Notes under the pieces: model-generated
The model's database searches: none
What the model was told of the DNA's origin: nothing
What the model saw: the letters and a program-made list of their open reading frames with translations, nothing else
Assembly (NCBI RefSeq): GCF_014397245.1
Contig: NZ_JACLHY010000017.1
Span: 1-64,000, forward strand
Length of the DNA stretch: 64,000 nt
Source of the DNA: Arenibacter arenosicollis
GTDB lineage: Bacteria; Bacteroidota; Bacteroidia; Flavobacteriales; Flavobacteriaceae
Direction: 5' to 3'
Part shown: piece by piece, positions 61,737 to 64,000 of the stretch
Layout of the letters: every line of letters begins with the position of its first letter
How positions within the stretch are numbered: the first letter of the stretch is position 1
Translations under genes and position numbers: made by a program

Positions 61737-64000
61737 ATGACCAAACTAATTCCCCCGTCTTCCGGCGTTAAAGCCTGCTGGAAATATTATCGTCTATTAG
61801 GTATAAAAATAAACCAGGTATCAATTTTCAAAAATCTATATGCAACACTTTTTTTTGTTTTGGGAATCAATTTCTCTTTTGGGCAGTTAAGTGACCTACA
61901 CTATTTACCACCCTTAAAACAAATAAGCAGTAATACAGTTGTTCAATACCAGGCACTTTATCTATCAACTCCAGAGACTAGCCCATTTATTGTCCAAGTT
62001 TATGGTGGAACCAGTACAACTCCTTTAACGACTTTAACCATTTCCAATACTAACCCCGCAGAATACTCATTACCAAACGGCGATAATGAAATAACTTTGG
62101 TTTCCAACGCCAATACCGGAATTGCGTTAAGTAATAGCGGTCTTCGATTTCAATCGACAGACGGACAAAGATTCTATGTAAATTACAGAGGAAGGTCTGG
62201 TTACCAAGCCGTTTCATTAACGTCCAAAGGTAGACAGGCGCTGGGAACAGCATTTAAATGGGGTGGGATTCCAAACCAAGCAGATGGGGGGTCCACCAAC
62301 ACAAGTACCACCCTCGGTATTATGGCAACCGAAGATAATACAGTAGTTGAAATTTTCGGGTATGATCCGGATACAGAATTTAGGTTACAGAATGATCCTG
62401 ATGGCCTTACCTCAGATAACATTCAAATAACCCTCAACGCAGGTCAATCTTATGTCATGGAAGCCATTGTTTCTGAAACCAACGCCAATATCGATGGCTG
62501 GTTGGGGGCTTCCATTACTTCCAGTAAAAAAATTGTTATTAGTAATGGGGGCATGTTAATGCGCTCATTTATTGGGAGTAGTGGTTGGGATGGGGGAATA
62601 GACCAGCCAATTCCTGAAAACGTAATTGGAAAGGAATATGTATTTGTAAGAGGTAATGGAACTTCCTATACTGAATTTCCAGTTTTGATTGCCACACAAA
62701 ATAATACCGATATTTACGTTAACGGTTCTTCCACGCCCTTTGCTACCATAAATAATGGAGATTATGTGGTTATACCTACTTCGTATTATTCAACAGGTTC
62801 TGTGGGCGGAAATATATTTGTAAAAGCTTCAAAGGACATTTATGCCTACCAAAATACAGCTGGATCTTCAAGTGATGCCACTTCCGGAATGAATTTCATT
62901 TCACCGGTAAACTGCCTAATGCCGAGTAGTTTTGATAACATCCCAGACATTAGGGATGCCGCAGGTCTAACATTAGATGGAGGAGTTACCTTGGTAGCTT
63001 CTGCAAATACCCCTAATAGTGACATTGTAATAACACACGGAGGAGGAACTATTACTGCAGCTTCCCTTACCGAGCGACCAGTGATAGGCTCATCAGAATG
63101 GAAAACCTTTTATGCACCTGGCCTCACAGGTAATGTGAAGGTAAATTCTACCGGGCCCATTGCAGTTGGTTTTTTAGGAGCGTCTGGTGTTGTTGGCATG
63201 GCAGGCTATTTTTCAGGTTTTGATACGGTTCCTGTCGTGGAAGTGGATGTTTCCGGTGGAGGATGCCTACCTGGTGCAACCCTAGAGGTAACGGCCGGTT
63301 TTTCTTCTTACACTTGGTACCGTGATGGAGAAGTCATTCCCGACCAAACTTCGAATACCTATGCGCCTCCTATTGCCGGGGACTATTATGTGGTAGTTAC
63401 AAAAGGGGCTTGTTCCTATGAATCTGCTGTCGCATCCATTTTTGATTGTAATCCGGAAATTGTATTGACCAACGTAGCCGACAAAGCCAGTGTCCTTGAA
63501 GGCGATACGGTGAAATTCACCATAGAACTAAGTTACTACGGATATACACCGGTTTCCAACCTGGAGGTGAATGTGGACATTCCCACAGGTCTATCTTTGG
63601 TAAGTGCAACCCCCAGCTTTGGATCCTACAACAACGGATTTTGGAACATTGGTAATATCTTGAGCGGGGAAAACCACTTGCTAACCATAACTGCCACTGT
63701 CGACGAGGTTTTTGAGGATTCCGATTTGACCTTAACAGTAGATAATACACAAACAGAGACGGATGGCAATTCCATACCCGATGACCTGACCGAAACTATA
63801 AGCGTAATTAACAATGAAATTAGGGTAACCAAAACAGCCAGGGCAGCAATGGATGGGAGCTATGGTACCTTGGGCGAGATTATCATATATGACCTTGTAG
63901 TGACCAATATCGGCCCCAACACGTTAACCAACGTGAATATTGTGGACACAAATGCCGATTCGGGCAGTATAACTCCAGCCACAGTTGTCAGCCTAGCACC
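61737..64000 (+). CDS. Large secreted surface protein, truncated by the window edge
   Basis: The frame is open from the ATG at 61737 to the last base (754 codons). A long N-terminal leader has a hydrophobic signal core (NLYATLFFVLGINFSFGQ, near residue 50), as in other large Flavobacteriia exported proteins. Residues 60-500 resemble the IgGFc-binding-protein N-terminal domain found in T9SS adhesins (WLGASITSSKKIVISNGG...VFVRGNG...DIYAYQNTAGSS). An Ig-like GDYYVVVTKGACSYESAVA segment follows, then DUF11-type repeats (ITNVADKASVLEGDTVKFTIEL; VTKTARAAMDGSYGTLGEIIIYDLVVTNIGPNTLTNV). The C-terminus, probably more DUF11 repeats and a CHU_C domain, is outside the window. Confidence 0.85.
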   Translation, partial: MTKLIPPSSGVKACWKYYRLLGIKINQVSIFKNLYATLFFVLGINFSFGQLSDLHYLPPLKQISSNTVVQYQALYLSTPETSPFIVQVYGGTSTTPLTTLTISNTNPAEYSLPNGDNEITLVSNANTGIALSNSGLRFQSTDGQRFYVNYRGRSGYQAVSLTSKGRQALGTAFKWGGIPNQADGGSTNTSTTLGIMATEDNTVVEIFGYDPDTEFRLQNDPDGLTSDNIQITLNAGQSYVMEAIVSETNANIDGWLGASITSSKKIVISNGGMLMRSFIGSSGWDGGIDQPIPENVIGKEYVFVRGNGTSYTEFPVLIATQNNTDIYVNGSSTPFATINNGDYVVIPTSYYSTGSVGGNIFVKASKDIYAYQNTAGSSSDATSGMNFISPVNCLMPSSFDNIPDIRDAAGLTLDGGVTLVASANTPNSDIVITHGGGTITAASLTERPVIGSSEWKTFYAPGLTGNVKVNSTGPIAVGFLGASGVVGMAGYFSGFDTVPVVEVDVSGGGCLPGATLEVTAGFSSYTWYRDGEVIPDQTSNTYAPPIAGDYYVVVTKGACSYESAVASIFDCNPEIVLTNVADKASVLEGDTVKFTIELSYYGYTPVSNLEVNVDIPTGLSLVSATPSFGSYNNGFWNIGNILSGENHLLTITATVDEVFEDSDLTLTVDNTQTETDGNSIPDDLTETISVINNEIRVTKTARAAMDGSYGTLGEIIIYDLVVTNIGPNTLTNVNIVDTNADSGSITPATVVSLA

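Overview
The window looks like chromosome of a marine-type Flavobacteriaceae (Bacteroidota); the genus cannot be fixed from sequence alone. Pointers are AT-rich DNA with sparse Shine-Dalgarno sites, a type IX secretion (T9SS) substrate with a CHU_C-type C-terminus next to a PorP/SprF-family gene, DUF4402-type pilins, Bacteroidota-style multi-PAS histidine kinases with the SHDLQEPLR phosphoacceptor motif, and Bacteroidota tyrosine recombinases.

Region 1 (1-11444) is an integron-like cassette array, with every gene on the minus strand. Six long imperfect palindromes (attC-like, about 116-195 bp) punctuate it. The outer core of each palindrome is complementary to the first bases of its own cassette, as in integron attC sites: GTTGTAAGTA, GTTGGCATTA, GTTGCCATTA, GTTAGAGGC, GTTGCCAAA. 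One 773-bp cassette (lipoprotein plus attC-like site) occurs twice with no difference seen, and its repeat ends fall exactly on the predicted crossover (AAC/GTT). The array starts 45 bp past the 3' end of a tyrosine recombinase gene (11445-12572), at a 10-bp-arm palindrome that could be the attI. Four cassettes carry one gene each and one has no clear gene. One appears to be about 7.4 kb with seven genes: an AraC/TPR regulator, an MDR dehydrogenase, a beta-barrel-like outer-membrane protein, an alpha/beta hydrolase, a small membrane protein, a beta-lactamase-family serine hydrolase and a broken lipoprotein.

Region 2 (11445-17839) is a mobile-element zone: three unrelated tyrosine recombinases, two small zinc-ribbon proteins with palindromic upstream sites, an excisionase-like HTH gene and the 3' half of a tRNA-Met (15743-15788), probably an attachment-site remnant.

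Region 3 (18908-42611) is a signalling island. Four soluble hybrid-free histidine kinases (1706, 1652, 895 and 1391 aa; five to ten PAS domains and up to two GAF domains, no membrane segments) are interspersed with single-domain response regulators, a receiver-PAS-DHp protein without an ATPase domain, a LytTR regulator with a degenerate receiver, and a nucleotidyltransferase-like protein that has lost its HxGH catalytic motif. Two kinases share a nearly identical 226-bp tract that suggests gene conversion.

Region 4 (43589-49857) is a Bacteroidota chaperone-usher-type operon: DUF4402 pilin, PapD-like chaperone, second DUF4402-like subunit, and a 1442-aa usher-like protein with an unusual C-terminal tail of alternating carboxypeptidase-regulatory-like and SPOR-like modules. 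A hairpin after the pilin gene may set stoichiometry.

Region 5 (50921-64000) has a small secreted protein, a 1750-aa T9SS substrate with six-plus 79-aa calcium-binding-type repeats, a PorP/SprF partner, a membrane-linked AraC regulator, a LuxR-type regulator with Glu in place of the phospho-Asp, and the first 754 codons of a large surface protein that runs off the window. Regulators of AraC, LytTR and LuxR type beside fimbrial and adhesin genes suggest environmentally controlled surface attachment; this is inference.
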